Assembly: GCA_965649825.1 (NCBI GenBank) | Contig: OZ287713.1 | Coordinates: forward strand, 124,001 to 188,000 | Direction: 5' to 3' | Source of the DNA: Penicillus capitatus | Taxonomy: Eukaryota; Chlorophyta | DNA: 64,000 bases | In this document: piece after piece, positions 50,361-63,203 of the stretch | Numbering within the stretch: the stretch's first letter is position 1 | How the letters are laid out: the number at the start of each line of letters is the position of its first letter | Notes under the pieces: model-generated | Told to the model about the DNA's origin: nothing | The model's input: the letters and a program-made list of their open reading frames with translations, nothing else | Databases searched by the model: none | Program-made: the position numbers and the translations under genes

Positions 50361-52312
50361 GAGATGGCGAAGGGCAAACAAACGCGGATTGCTTCGCCAA
50401 GTGAAAATCCGTCCGCCTGAGACTGTCCACTGCGAGATGGGATGTCCTTCCAGGGTGGCAGCATCCGTTCGTCCATGTCTTCCGGCATTTCTGCGTTGAC
50501 CGAAGCGAGACTGCCCTGACGAGTGATGTGAAGAGTGTCATGGTAGTGGGACGGGCAGACTGTGGGGTCGATGCAGAGACTGCTGTTTGCTTCTCAGGAC
50601 AAGACGATCGGCAAACGCGTCTGGCAGCTTCAGAGCGCCGTGAGCGTCGCGCCGTACATTCGACTGCCGACGTCGCCGTCCGAATCCTTGGGTCTCGAAG
50701 GTCGCTTGTGCTACATCCAAGTGCGGTCGCCTGTCTCTTCGCCTCGGCACGCACCACCCTCTGCAGGTGTTCGTCTACAGCGGATTGGAGTTTCTGTTGT
50801 ATCTGGATTGTGAAGCTTCTCCTCATAGCCTTGCGGCTAGTTCTTTATGGATCGTAACTTGTTGTCGATTTAAGCCTTCCAGCGATGTGCCCTGGAAAGT
50901 CGCCGCTCTATCGACCCCTCGTGCTGTTCTCCGCTTCCTTCCCCTTCTTTTGACCGAGATGCGTCCTGTTGGAGGAGCTCTTCACCGGCTGTCTCGACTG
51001 CCTCTTCGCACACCTCCCAATCCATCTTCTCGTCTCTGCAAGACAACTTCAGTGATGCCGTTGCGCTGTCCCAATGACGCGCTCTCTTCCTCCTTCCGTC
51101 CTACCACTCCTCGAAGTGCTTCACCGCTACTCAACAAAGGTTCGCTGTAATCAGCGACAATCCAGCTAGAGCTTGATGTGGTCGAGCATGATTCGCCGAT
51201 TTAGCACCAGGGCACCTATCTTACCTACCATGAGGTAGTGGTAGACGCTTTCTAGTCTCTTCAATGGCTTTGGGCTTGGCGTCCGCTTGGATCTGCATGA
51301 GGTCTGCCTTGCTTCCACCTGTCCCCGACGTGGAGAAAGCGAGATGTTCGATTTTTCGGACGAAATCGTGCACAAGAGCTGCAGAGACCCTTCTGTCGCC
51401 GAGGACTACCTTTTTCCTGCAATTGCCTCGATTTTTTCGCCTCCTACAGCGCCTCGGACATTCGAGGTCCACCTGTGCAGTCTGTTCCTTTTAGCGTGCG
51501 AACTATTATCTGCAATTAAAGAGCATGGCAGTAAAAGAATAAATGGATTGATACCTTAGCTTCTTCTGTTGCCAATTTTATGTTGTCAAAGCCCTTAAAT
51601 CCATTGGCTCTGTAGTCTTTTGACAGGTCTATCTTTTCACATCTGCACATCGTTCGAAAATCTTCGGATCGCATTGTGCACCATGTTTTCTGGGTAGTCT
51701 TTATCGACGGCCGTGCCGCGCACGAGAGCAAACTCAGCAGAAGTCTTTACACGTTTAGAGCAAGATCCCGAAGGTTTAGATTCGTCGATTTATACGCGCA
51801 TGACGACATGACTTTCTAAGCAGTAAAGTCAGCATGCCCCTGGAGATAGAGAAAAGAGGTCACTTTACTGTCCACAAACCGTTTTCCCGAGGAGGGCTCT
51901 CGATTACTAAAAGAGGTCGACAGAAAGTCACATTACTTGTTTTACACAAGAATGTGCGATTATTTGTTTATTCCAGAATGCACTTTGAGAAATTAATGAA
52001 TGCGTAGCCACGAACTTCGGCGCTATGAAGAATTAATTCTCACGAAAAAGAAAAAAGTGACGATCTCGGATCGGCGAAACGTATATTGGGTTCATGGATG
52101 GACTTTTGTCCAGATTTTCGACTTCGCATTGCCGATTACAATGAGCGCGATAGTGCGAGTTCAGACAACCGTGCTTTTTTGTAAAGGATGGAGGTTTTCG
52201 TGTTGACAAACCCGGTAGGCGTCAGTCACATCAAGCAAGATATGACCATCCGCAGTTCGACCTGCATTTACGCCTCTCGCTTGTACGGCATCCCACTGCA
52301 CGCTTCTAGGCG
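50361..52312. other. Mostly unassigned region
   Basis: No gene is firmly supported apart from the tentative one at 51166..51674. At 50556-50800 a plus frame reads KRVWQLQSAVSVAPYIRLP and SESLGLEG, with loose likeness to CFAP20-type proteins, but continuation is poor. 51.7-52.3 kb is AT-rich and empty. Confidence 0.4.
51166..51674 (-). CDS. Possible spliced gene, unknown
   Basis: Not recognised. From an ATG at 51674 on the minus strand, 40 codons (including EKIDLSKDYRANGFKGF and KLATEEAK) end at a good donor, with an intron of 45 nt (51510..51554). Downstream frames with ALVHDFVRKIEHLAF and QADAKPKAIEETRKRL look coding, but I could not find a fully consistent join. Listed because of composition and the intron-like boundary. 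Confidence 0.28.
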
Positions 52313-52818
52313 ATGGGGAACAAGAAAAACAAACAGCGCCGTCGAAGGGAGTTCGAATCTCGTCACGTGGATCAGCTTTGGCGAGATGTTCGCAAACCTC
52401 CGACGGACGTCGTTTCCGGCACCACCGGACCGATCGGCACGACCGACAAGTACCGACGCAACGCACGCGCTCGTTCCTCACGTTCTCGTGTCCAGAGCCA
52501 AACTGGACGAAGACATCCCGGGCAGCGGCAAACACTACTGCATCCCCTGCGGGTTCTCCTCCAGTCCACTCAATGCTTATTTTTCACAGACCTCTCGACG
52601 CTGTTCTTGACAGACGTTATTTCACCGACGGGGAGAGCCTTTCGCGTCACGAGACATCCAAACTTCACAAGAAACGCGTCAAGCTTCTGAGACATGGCAT
52701 CCCTCCGCACGACAGCGCCGCCGCCGGCGAGGCTGCCGGGAAGGGACCTGTCGACAATGGCCCACGACTTCGTCCGCATCGCACCGTCACACCGTCCACG
52801 CATTTAACAGCCACCTAA
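52313..52818 (+). CDS. BUD20/ZNF593-type C2H2 zinc finger, ribosome biogenesis
   Basis: Nuclear-cytoplasmic shuttling factor of the pre-60S ribosomal subunit. Exons 52313..52449, 52496..52552, 52614..52818 give 132 residues, family size. Very basic N terminus (GNKKNKQRRRRE) with the DQLWRD block seen in BUD20, then the linker DEDIPGSGKHYCIPC opening a C2H2 finger of the double-stranded-RNA/U1-like type, with RHETSKLHKKRVKLLR completing it. The C-terminal 40 residues are Ala/Pro rich. Introns are 46 and 61 nt. It ends 91 bp before the acetyl-CoA carboxylase start on the same strand. Confidence 0.88.
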
Positions 52819-52909
52819 CTTCGCAAACACATCACCGTTTCCTTCGTCGACCAGGCGAGTCGTCACACGAACAGTCGCCATCCTCAAATGTCCGTCGTAC
52901 GGTGGTGAC

Positions 52910-55900
52910 ATGCAACCCTCGACGTCATCCAGTGCGCTGTTTCGTTCGAGCAGCGATCGAAAAGGTGTTCCCCGTCGCATCACGCGTCTGGCGCAATGCG
53001 TCGAAGCATTCGCCAGCGAACGCGGCGGCGGCGACGCCATCAACAGGTCACACTGTCCGCGACGACTCCATCCGCGACAAGCTCTTTTGCTGCAGCATAC
53101 TGGTCGCCAACAACGGCCTGGCAGCGGTGAAGTTCATCCGGAGTGTGCGAATGTGGGCCGTTCGTGCGTTCGGCGACGATCGAGCCGTCACGCTGGTGGC
53201 CATGGCAACGCCTGAAGATATCCGAATCAACGCCGAGCACGTTCAGCTGGCGGATCAGTTCGTCGAAGTGCCGGGCGGAACGAACAATAACAACTATGCC
53301 AATGTCCGCCTCATTCTGCAAACGGCAGAGCGAGCAGAGGTCGACGCCGTATGGCCAGGATGGTGATTATCACTCCTCGCATCTCTGGGCTTCCCACGAG
53401 GGCGGGGCTGTCGTGCAGGGGACACGCATCCGAGAATCCGGATCTCCCGAGGGCTCTGAGCGAAACGCAGCGTGGAATTCGATTCCTGGGACCGCCGTCC
53501 GGGGCGATGGCGGCACTTGGAGACAAGGTTGTGCTCCCCCACCTCATGTCGTGCTCACCAGGTGCCTCGGTCTCAGGTCGGTTCGACGATTCTGGCTCAG
53601 GCGGCCGGCGTGCCCACGTACCCCTGGAGCGGAACCGGAGTGCAGATCTCCTACGAGGAATGCGACGGCGTCATTCCGAAGGAGATCTACGAGCGCGCCT
53701 GCCTCCAGGCAGAGAATGCCGTGCATCGTTGTCGGGCCATCGGCTACCCCGTCATGCTCAAGGCCTCGTGGGGAGGCGGAGGAAAAGGGATACGGACGGT
53801 GAGATCGGAGGCCGAAGTGGAAACGCTTCTGCGACAGGTCCGAACGAAGATGCATCTCTCCTGAATGCGACTGGCACTACTGCGTGCTAGGTCGAAGGAG
53901 AGGTGCCCGGCTCGCCCATCTTCGCCATGAAGCTGGCATCCAGATGTCGACATCTGGAGGTTCAGCTGCTCTGCGACCGCCACGGAAGTGTCTGCTCTCT
54001 CTTCTCCCGGGATTGCAGTCTCCAGCGCCGTCATCAGAAGATCGTCGAGGAGGGACCTGTCCTCGGTGTCGCATCGGCCATCCTGGACCAGATGGAAAGG
54101 TGCATCTTCACGCTGCGATGTGGCTCTGCGGAATAACAGCGCGTCTGGCTGCAGATCTGCCCGTGCCCTGGCGAGGTCGGTGGGGTACGTCGGCGCAGCA
54201 ACGGTCGAATACCTGCACAGCGTGGAGGAGGGGCGCTACTACTTCCTGGAGCTCAATCCGCGGCTCCAGGTAGAGCACCCGGTCACCGAGGGCATCACGG
54301 GAGTGAATCTGCCTGCGTGTCAAGTGATGGTCGGCATGGGCATCCCGCTGCATCGCATTCCCGACATCCGCGTCCTCTACCGCGAAGACCCTCAAGGAGA
54401 CAGTCCCATCGACTTCGAGGCCCACGAGAGGCGGAATCCGGATGGGTACGTCGTGGCCGTGCGCCTGACCTCGGAGAACGCCAACGATGGATTCAAACCG
54501 ACGTCCGGCAACGTCGACGAAGTGCACTTTCGACCGACGTCGGACGTCTGGGGGTACTTCTCGGTGAAGTCCGGAGGGGGAATTCACGAGTTCTCGGACT
54601 CGCAGTTCGGCCACCTCTTTGCAAAGGGCCCGACGCGTCAGGAGGCCATCCGATCGATGCTCATGGCGTTGAAGGAGGTGAAGATTCGGGGTGAGATACG
54701 CACGACGGTCGACTACATCATCGACATGATCCAGGAGCCGGACTTCCTCGAGCAGCGCATCCACACGGCGTGGCTGGACAACCGCATCGCCCGACAGGTG
54801 ACGGAGATGCAGAGAGTGCCCCTCTGAGTTCGTTTCCTGTATTCAGATCACGTCCAAGCGTCCCCCCTGGCACCTGGCGCTGGTCTCCGGGGCCGTCGTC
54901 AGAGGAATGGAAGCCTTCGCCGGGAGGTCGGCCGAATACCTGGAGATGTTGAAGAGGCGCCAGATACCTCCGTCGTCGCTCAGTCTCACGCGGCTGGAGG
55001 AGGAACTGGTGCTGGACGCGACGAAGTACAGCGTGGCGTTGCTCAAACAGGGTCCCCATCGTTATCGTGTGCTGCTGAACGGCTCGGCTCTGGACTGCGT
55101 GGCGAGGAGACAGGCCGACAGCGGCGTCTTGCTGCAGGTTGACGGACAGAAGCACGCCGTCTACGCGGAGAACGAGGCGATGGGCGCTCGGCTGTCCATC
55201 GATTCGTGGACGTGTCTCCTGGCGAACGAGTCCGATCCTTCGCAGGTCTTGGCGCCCTCCGCTGGAAAGATCCGTCGCTACCTGGTCGAGGACGGGACGC
55301 GTCTGGAGCTGGGCGATCCCTACGCCGAGCTCGAGGTGATGAAGATGCTGATGCCGCTGCTGGCGCCTGCGGCCGGAACTGTGCGCTTTCAGCTGCCAGA
55401 AGGCGCCGTCCTGAACTGCGGAGAGCTCATCGCCAGGTCCGTCCATCCAGCGGCAGGGACGAGAAGAGACTGCTGTTGCGCCTAGGTTGGAGCTGGACGA
55501 TCCCAACGCCGTCTCGACAGTCGCGGTCAGCGAAGAGAAGTTTCCGGAAGAGCTCGGTCCTCCGCAGGTTATCAGCGAACGCGTCGATGATCGATTCGCC
55601 CTGGCCCACGAGGCCGCTGCCGATCTCCTGGCCGGATACGAGCGCGACGTGCCTGCCACGGTCGCGGAGCTTCTGAGCTGTCTGGACACCGAAGACCTGG
55701 CCTTCTTCTCGTGGTCGAGGAGATTCTCCGTGGCGCAGTCTCGGATGCCGGATCGCCTGAGGCGGGCCCTGGAAACGGTCATGCAGCGCCACGACAACTC
55801 CACCTTCGACATTGTCCCGGACGTCGCTGGCACGGAGTTCCCGGCCAGCGACCTGCTCCGGTGCATGAAGCAGCATATGGATCTCGAACCGTCCGCAGAG

Positions 55901-58900
55901 CGTCTTGCCCTCGAAGCCACACTCGAGCCACTCTTGTCCCTTGCCCGAGAGCACGAGGGCGGAGACTACATCCGACGCATCACTCAGAAGCTCCTCGAGC
56001 AGTACCTCTTCGTCGAGGAGAAATTCCAGCCCCAAAGCTTGGCCACCACAGAACGCGACATCATCTACGGCCTCCGACAGGTACGGAGATCACCCACCTG
56101 TCTCTCGGCAATGGCTCGGCGGTGCTGATCAGGAGTATGGGGACGACCTTCAGGGCGTGCTGGATTTGGTGATGTCCCATCAGGCCCTCGAGAGGAGGTC
56201 GGAGTTCGTGCTGCGTCTGCTGGCTCACGTCGTCCTCCCTTCGCCTGCAAACTACCGTCCCCATCTGCGCCGTCTGTCGGCCCTCCACTCCTCCAACGCC
56301 GCCCAGATCCTGAAGAAGGCGCAGCGCCTACTCGAACAGAGTCTGTTGGCCGATCTGAAACAAGCCGTCCGTCGCTGCCTGTCCGGACTGGATCTCTTCT
56401 CTGCCGGCCCGGATCGGAGAGGACCGTCCGTCTCCAGAAAGGCCACTCGGACGGAGAGCCTCTACAAGGGGCTCGGCAGCGGAAGCCTGCCTCCGTCCAC
56501 AATGGCTCAGGTGGAGATGCAGAAGATGGAGATGCTGGTCGAAGCTCCAGCCGCCGTCGACGACGCTCTTGCCTCGCTCCTGGGCCTTCCTCGAGTCCGC
56601 GTCCCCGAGGAGACACGATCCGCTTCGGATCACGTGGCGACGGCGGGCGTCGAGCACCGTACACTGATGGTCTACATCCAGCGAACGTATCATCACCGAA
56701 TCCTCGAGGAGCCCGGAATCGTGCAGCACAGTCACTGCACAGTCGCCTCCTGGGTGTACGGCGATGTCTACGAGAAGGAGGTCGAGCACCACGGGGCCAT
56801 GATTGTGCTCGAGCAACTGAATCACCTCAAAGAGGGAATGGAAATTGTCAGACAAGCACTGGGCCAGCGCAACAGAACGACGACGTCCGGGTGTCTGCAC
56901 ATCGCACTGACAGGAGAATCGGGTGACCGATTCCGTCTCTTCGGCGAGGCGGAAGATCTCTGCCGCGGCGACATCGACGAGAGAGATGAGGCGAACGATC
57001 CCTTCGACGAAGACGAACGTGTTCGGTCGAGTCTGACAGACGAGGACATCACGCAACTGGCCTCCTCTCTGCGAGCACTGATCCAGACGATAACGGCCGA
57101 ATGCAGAGCGATGGACTTCGACACGGTCTGCGTCGTCATTCAGACGGCAAAGATCCCTGTGCGCAAGGGATACAGATGGGATTCCAGTCGTCAGCGCTAC
57201 GCATCGCACTTCACTCTCCAGTGAGAATCGGATCTCTCCTGCGACGATCGACGGGTGTGCTTCGCAGGCAGGTGGAGGGTCCAGTGGCCGAGGCACTGGA
57301 GCTCTGCAAGCTGGAGCATCTGCCGTTGCACCACGCGCCCTCCCGGAATCGCCAGTGGCACATCTACACGGTCGAGGAGAGAGCAGGGCGCGGAACGGTC
57401 ATCAAGAGACTCTATCTCCGCGGACGGATTCATCAGATTGGCAACACCCCTGAATTCCTGACGGCCTCCTACCGGGGCACAGCGGCGGACCTCGCTGCTG
57501 CGGTGGTGGACGAGATCGGGGGGACTCTGTCCCGATGTCTAGAGGAACTGCTGCGCGTGCAGCACGGAGAGGATGGCGACGGTGCGACGTCCATCGACTG
57601 GTCGCACATCTTCCTGTCGCTCTTGCCTTCCGTGGATATCGGAGAAGATGCGACTGGCAGTGTGGTGGCCGCTCTGCGCTCTGCATGCGCCCGGTGGACG
57701 AACCGACTCGCAGGCGATCTGCGCACTGCCTCCGTGGCCCAGATCGAGTTGAGAATCTGCGCGGCCGGAGAAGCCGCTCCGTGGAGAGTCATCGCGTCCC
57801 TTCCCACGGGACAAGAGGCCGGAGACGAACACGTGGACGTCTACCGCGAAGAACGATCTCCGGGAGGGCTTCGATACCGAGCCGTCTCGCAGCCGCCCGG
57901 CGCGTTGCATGGCCGCCCTGTTCTGCAGCCGTACGGGGCCCTGAGTGCTCTGCAGCAGAAGCGCCTGTTGGCTCGGAGACACGGCACCACGTACTGCTAC
58001 GATTTCCCTGCAGTTTTCGCAAACGCTCTGAGAGAGATCTGGACGGAGAGAGCTGTGGCAGGAGAGCCGTGCTCTACGCCGCCGCCCGGTGCACTCGTGG
58101 AAGCAGCGGAGCTCGGATTCGATGGACAGGACTCCCACGCGTCGCCCTACGCTTGGAAGCTGCGGAGGCTGCCTGAAGGATCTGAGCGTCTCGCTGTCGG
58201 CATGGTCGCGTGGACGATGACGGTCAGATCTCCGGAAGCTCCTGATGGACGCTCGCTCGTTGCCATCGCCAACGACATCACCCACCATTTCGGTGCATTC
58301 GGGCCGAAGGAGGATGCGCTCTTTCGATCCGCCGTGGAGCACGCGCTGGACCATCGCCTTCCGGTCGTCTACATCGCTGCCAACTCTGGAGCCCGCGTCG
58401 GTCTCGCCACGGATGTCGGGGAAAAGCTGAAAGTACAGTGCGCGCAGGCCGGAACTCGATTCACGTGCGACGGCTTTCTGTGCAGGTCGAGTGGACGTCG
58501 CCCGAAGACCCTCTCAGAGGACCTGCTTACCTGTACCTGGAGGACGCCGATTACCAGCAGCTGACGAGCGGCGGCGGCGAGGGGCGCAACGCTCCTGCGG
58601 TCGTGGCCGAAAAGAAGAAGGGCCATTGGAGGATCACCGATGTCGTCGGGAGCGAAGACGGCATCGGCGTGGAATGCCTCTCGGGCAGCGGGGCCATCGC
58701 GGGATCCTTTGCGGAGGCATTCCGGAGAGGGATCACCATGACGCTGGTGACGGGTCGGACGGTGGGGATCGGCGCCTACCTGGCCCGGCTGGGACGACGA
58801 TGCGTCCAGTCGCAGCAGCCCATCATCCTAACGGGGTACCAGGCGTTGAACAAATTGCTCGGCCGCGAGGTCTACTCTTCGCAGCTCCAGTTGGGCGGTC

Positions 58901-60309
58901 CCCGCATCATGGGCGTCAACGGCGTCTCCCATCACGTCGTCTCGGACGATCTGCACGGCGTCAAGACGATTCTGAAGTGGCTCTCGTACACTCCGTGCCT
59001 GCTCGGCGGATGGCCCAGCCGCTGTCCGACCGCAGATCCAGTCGATCGGGGGATCGATTACACTCCGGACGAGGACGGTAAGCTGGATCCGCGGCGAGCC
59101 ATCGCTGGGTGGACCTCCGACCTTCGGTGGGTGTCTGGACTCTTTGACCGGGGAAGCTGGTTGGAAGCTCAGGAGGGATGGGCGCAGACGGCGGTGACGG
59201 GCCGCGCTAGACTTGGCGGAATTCCTGTCGGCGTCATCGCCGTGGAGACGCAGACGGTGTTCAAGACCGTCCCTGCGGATCCCGGAATGGCCGAATCCGC
59301 CGAGCAGCGGCTGCCTCAAGCAGGCCAGGTGTGGTTTCCCGATTCCGCTCTGAAGACGGCCCACGCCATGGAGGAATTCAACCTGGAGAGCCTGCCGCTG
59401 ATCATTCTGGCGAACTGGCGCGGGTTTTCCGGCGGACAGCGCGACCTCTTCGAAGGCGTCCTTCAGGCAGGGTCCCTCATCGTCGAGCACCTGCGCACCT
59501 TCAGGCAACCCGTCTTCGTCTACCTGCCTCCGAAGTGCGAGCTCAGAGGCGGTGCCTGGGTGGTGATCGACTCGAAGATCAACGACGCCATGGTGGAGAT
59601 GTACGCCGATCCCTCCGCCAGGGGGAACGTGCTGGAGCCCGAAGGCATCGTGGAGATCAAGTTCCGGAAGGCGGATCTGCTGAGGACGATGCATCGACTG
59701 GATCCGGAGTTGAAGGCCATGGATCAGCGGGGAGCCGCCCGTGCGGACATCGCAGAGCGGGAAAAGCTGCTGCTGCCAGTCTACCACCAGGTCGCCCTCC
59801 GTTTCGCCGAAATGCACGACACGCCGCGCAGAATGCAAGAGAAGGGTGTGATCCGAGGCGTCGTTCCGTGGAGGCAGGCACGCGCCTTTCTGTACCAGAG
59901 ACTCAGGCGCAGACTTGGCGAGGAACGCATCTTCCGAGACATGGGCGCATCGGACTCGCGCCTCTCCCGGTCGGCGATGAAGGAGATGCTGAGAGCATGG
60001 TACATGCAATCGGGCGACGGTCAGGGGGAGGACGACTGGGACAAGGATGACGTCGCGCAGAAGTGGATGGAATCCGAGAGCGGTCGCAACAGAGTCTCGG
60101 CCGGGCTCATGTCTCTCCGTTCCGCTGTCGCCTCGCGCCAAGTGCACGAGATGCTTTCATCTGCCGAAGGGACTGCCGGTCTGATCGACGCGCTGAGAGC
60201 CGCCGCACAGCGGGATCCGCAGATCAGAGACCTGCTGCAGAATATGCAGTGCCCGGGGCCCGCATTGCGCGGAAACGATGTCGAACCTGCAGAACATCGG
60301 AACGGTTAA
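52910..60309 (+). CDS. ACC1: Homomeric acetyl-CoA carboxylase (multidomain, biotin)
   Basis: Makes malonyl-CoA for fatty-acid synthesis or elongation. Exons 52910..53046, 53096..53362, 53419..53527, 53577..53837, 53891..54099, 54140..54797, 54847..55436, 55486..56080, 56133..57220, 57268..58432, 58486..60309 give 2300 residues, the usual eukaryotic size. Biotin carboxylase: [50 protein letters not shown]. Biotin carrier: EVMKM with the biotinyl Lys (about 55338). A long central region follows. Carboxyltransferase: [62 protein letters not shown] and [15 protein letters not shown]. The N terminus before the first strand is about 45 residues and begins Ser/Arg rich, so weak organelle targeting is possible, but the cytosolic form is more likely. 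Third-position GC is higher than in the first half of the window. Confidence 0.97.
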
Positions 60310-60527
60310 ATCGTGCAGTGAATACAAGCATCTCGTACGTAGCATTCGCCAACGTTCGTTTTCCGGTTTTCGGCTTTTAATCTTCGTGCGATACCTTTCC
60401 CCGAACCTCCTGTAGACAGACAGGGTTCGCGAAGGCGGTGGGTATTACTTCTTTACACGGGTCCATCCATCGTGCTAAAGGCATTCTTTATTGGCCTTCT
60501 GCGGCAATTCACTTGCGGTTTGCCCCC

Positions 60528-61526
60528 ATGGAGATTGTGCACGAGCCGGCAGTCCGCGGCCGCTTAAACGCCCTTGTACAAATGTTCGAGAATCAGTCGA
60601 AGTCGGAGGAGCCGACGAGCACTGCACCGGCTGCTCGTCAGAAGAAGCTTCCATCCTCTAAGCTCCAGCCCGCACGAGTATGTGAGCCTAGCCAGGCGGC
60701 CGAGGCAGAAGGAGAGAAGCGCCACGTGGACACGTCGTGCTCAGTGAACTCGCTAATAAAGACATTCAACTCCCGGGAAGGAACGGGGAGTTCGCTCGTC
60801 GCTGCAAAGAGGTGTTCGCTGAGTGGAGAGCAGCGTCGAAGATCAGGAGTTCTTCAGCATCTCGCCCCCGAATCGATTGAGCGGCATCCCGAGGTGAAGG
60901 CCCTCCTGGATGACGTCTTCGGCAGGATCGAGCAACGCTTCATCAGGATGCGCAGCTTTGATTCGCGGTGCAGTTCTGAGAGAGACCTCATCGATGACGC
61001 AGGGAGCTCCATGACAGACACAACGGACATCGATTCCTGTCTATCCGCAGCGGAGACGCATTCCTCGAGCGGCAGCAAGATCGGGGCGATCTGGAACCAG
61101 GATGCGCTTCAGCATCTGGACGGCTGTTCCAGGACAGACGCAATCGGGTCGGATGTTCACCACATCTGCACAAAGAAGCTGCGCGACTACATGGACGTGC
61201 TGAGCGCACGCATGGCCTGCTCCCGGGATGCCAAGCCGTCCGCGACGGACGAAAGCGCAGCCGTCTTCAGCGATGCCGTTAAGCTGGCGATGTCGAAGCT
61301 GAACGGCGACGCTACCAGGGATGCCTCGATGGCCGACAAGTCCGTGGACGTTTCTGTCCGAACCTGCAAGGCGCTGATCGAGATGACCGTCTTCAGAGGA
61401 GAAGCCCTCAAGCCGACGATCAACGTCGTCAACCGGGCACCGTGTGTCATGGAACACGACGACCTGAGCGACGTCGACGCTCGCGTGCTCTTCGCGGCCG
61501 ACCGCCTCTGTACGACGTCTCCTTAG
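60528..61526 (+). CDS. Intronless gene of unknown function, 332 residues
   Basis: A single uninterrupted frame; start at the ATG reading MEIVHEPAVRGRLNALVQMF. Not recognised. Visible: two similar short blocks, VRGRLNALVQMFENQ near the N terminus and VNSLIKTFNSRE near residue 75, separated by a Ser/Pro/Lys-rich linker; a middle region with PEVKALLDDVFGRIEQRF; and a C-terminal region with TKKLRDYMDVLSARM and VKLAMSKLNGD helices. No signal peptide or membrane helix. Composition matches the GC-rich neighbours. It may be a lineage-specific protein. The lack of introns in a region where nearly every gene has them is notable. Confidence 0.65.
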   Translation: MEIVHEPAVRGRLNALVQMFENQSKSEEPTSTAPAARQKKLPSSKLQPARVCEPSQAAEAEGEKRHVDTSCSVNSLIKTFNSREGTGSSLVAAKRCSLSGEQRRRSGVLQHLAPESIERHPEVKALLDDVFGRIEQRFIRMRSFDSRCSSERDLIDDAGSSMTDTTDIDSCLSAAETHSSSGSKIGAIWNQDALQHLDGCSRTDAIGSDVHHICTKKLRDYMDVLSARMACSRDAKPSATDESAAVFSDAVKLAMSKLNGDATRDASMADKSVDVSVRTCKALIEMTVFRGEALKPTINVVNRAPCVMEHDDLSDVDARVLFAADRLCTTSP

Positions 61527-62088
61527 ATAGCAGCGTCCGAATTGTACCATCCTCTCCTCGATCTGGGCAGAGGACTCCCATTTTCCCCGTCTGCAAGATA
61601 AGGGTGCTCACTCAAAGTAACCGAGATGCACCTCAAAGCGGTTTTCGTCGCGGCCTCAGTCCGCCACACGGTTTCGTGTCAATTCTTCGTCTCTTGATTC
61701 TGTTTTCCTTTACGTTTTTGTCCGTGTGCTTTCGCCATTCCTCGATATCGGTCGACAAGAGAATTTCGTCAGACATCAATGTTCAAGGATCCTTCCTCTT
61801 TTCCGCTTCAAGATCTATAAACACATGCACGGCCTGAGGAGATCTCTGTCAGTCGGCTGTCGGGCTGGTTGGTTGAGGAGTCTGTCTAGTTTCAGATGGT
61901 GTAGATGATAAGTCAGAACGGTGCATGAGCTGTCCAGCACTGATAGTCTCAATACTGGGTGGTGTCCGAGAATGTGGTTTTTGAACACCGAAAAAAGCAC
62001 ATAGACGACAATCTCTTTTCCGAGCTGTGGGTGCTGCAGTTGAAATTGTATTTCATTCGAGAACACCGACGACTCTGCTTCCCGCGTC
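61527..62088. other. Intergenic, no supported gene
   Basis: About 560 bp, pyrimidine-rich in the middle, between the intronless unknown gene and the rhomboid gene. No motif-bearing frame was found. Confidence 0.5.
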
Positions 62089-62929
62089 ATGCTCAGACGG
62101 GCCCTGCGTAGAGCAGTCGATGTCAGTGCCAACGCCGCCGCCAGTGGCAGACGGACGCTGTCGTCGTGGCGTCGAAGTGGAGGATACGTCGCCGGACCTT
62201 CCGGAGATGCGGTGCTCTATGGTCTGATCGGCGCCAACGCTGCCGTCTTTGCCGCGTGGCACGTCGTGGACACGTCGTTCATGCTGCGCCATTTCACGGT
62301 CTCGTTTCCGAATCTCGAAGGCGGCCGCGTTCACACACTCGTCACCCACGCGTTCTCGCACATGAGCCTCCTGCACATGGGCACCAACCTCATCGCCCTG
62401 TACTTCTTCGGAGGGGCGCTGACGCAGATCATGATCGGCAGAAAGGTCCGCAAAGGGTCCTCGTCTCCCGGAGGCTTCCCTGCCTGTGTAGTTGCTGAAT
62501 CTGTACTTGATCGGCGGCGTCACGTCAGCGACAGCCGATCTGTTCTGGAAGGCCAGGCTGACCAAACAGAGCGCCGATGCGTGGAGCTCGAGAATACCTT
62601 TGCGCGATCTCTACCGTAGGCAGCAGCTGCGAGACATGCCATCCCTCGGAGCCAGTGGCGCCGTCAATGCCGTCGTCTCACTCTTCTGCTGCACGTTCCC
62701 AAGGGAGATGATCTATCTGTACTTTGTCATTCCCATCCCTGCCTTCCTCCTCGGCGTCCTCTTTGTGCTGCACGACTTCTCCAGTCTCAAGACGCAGGTC
62801 GCCCCTCTGCAGAGGACGGTGCTCAGCTGATTCGCCGTTGCGTCGCAGGACAACGTGTCCCACGCCGGACACTTGGGCGGTGTGGCAGTGGGTCTACTCT
62901 ATTTTCTACGTATGAGATACCGCTTGTAA
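62089..62929 (+). CDS. Rhomboid-family intramembrane serine protease, organellar
   Basis: Exons 62089..62445, 62492..62797, 62849..62929 give 247 residues. The N terminus is Arg/Ser/Ala rich (MLRRALRRAVDVSANAAASG), a mitochondrial or plastid presequence. The rhomboid domain shows THAFSHMSLLHMGTNLIALYFFGG (helix 2 HxxxxHxxxN pattern), the catalytic serine in LGASGAVNAVV, and the catalytic histidine in SHAGHLGGVAVG of the last exon. The layout resembles PARL/Pcp1-type or plant mitochondrial rhomboids. A hydrophilic insert (KARLTKQSADAWSS) precedes the serine helix. Introns are 46 and 51 nt. Both active-site residues are intact, so an active protease is expected. Confidence 0.9.
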
Positions 62930-63203
62930 ACATTAACCGCATTCGAGAGGGTAACAGTCTGTTCAGCATCATCTTAACAACGAGCCCATGTCCTTAGTGG
63001 TCGGAAATCCCAGCATTCTTGCAAAATTGAAACGACTGTGCACAGCATAGCTGCGCGCAGACGTATAGGAGTGTTGGATCTTCCTCGCGGCCACACCAAA
63101 CCACGTGTCCTGTAAGCGAGAGCGGCGGCGGGCTGCCTGAATGCAAGATCACGTTTCCCGAGATGCAGCGGAGAGGAGGCAGACGTACCTGGTCGCCTTT
63201 GCT

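Noticed and set aside
50556-51150. Possible CFAP20-like ciliary protein
   Set aside because: Only a weak local likeness around IRLP..SESLGL; the continuation does not follow the family in any frame, so not enough to call even a pseudogene.
52349-52372. TTCGAATC-type tRNA T-loop
   Set aside because: Lies inside the BUD20-like coding exon and no cloverleaf can be built around it.
54718-60147. Very long minus-strand open frames opposite the ACC gene (up to 439 codons)
   Set aside because: They mirror the biased codon use of the real plus-strand gene and have no recognisable domain.
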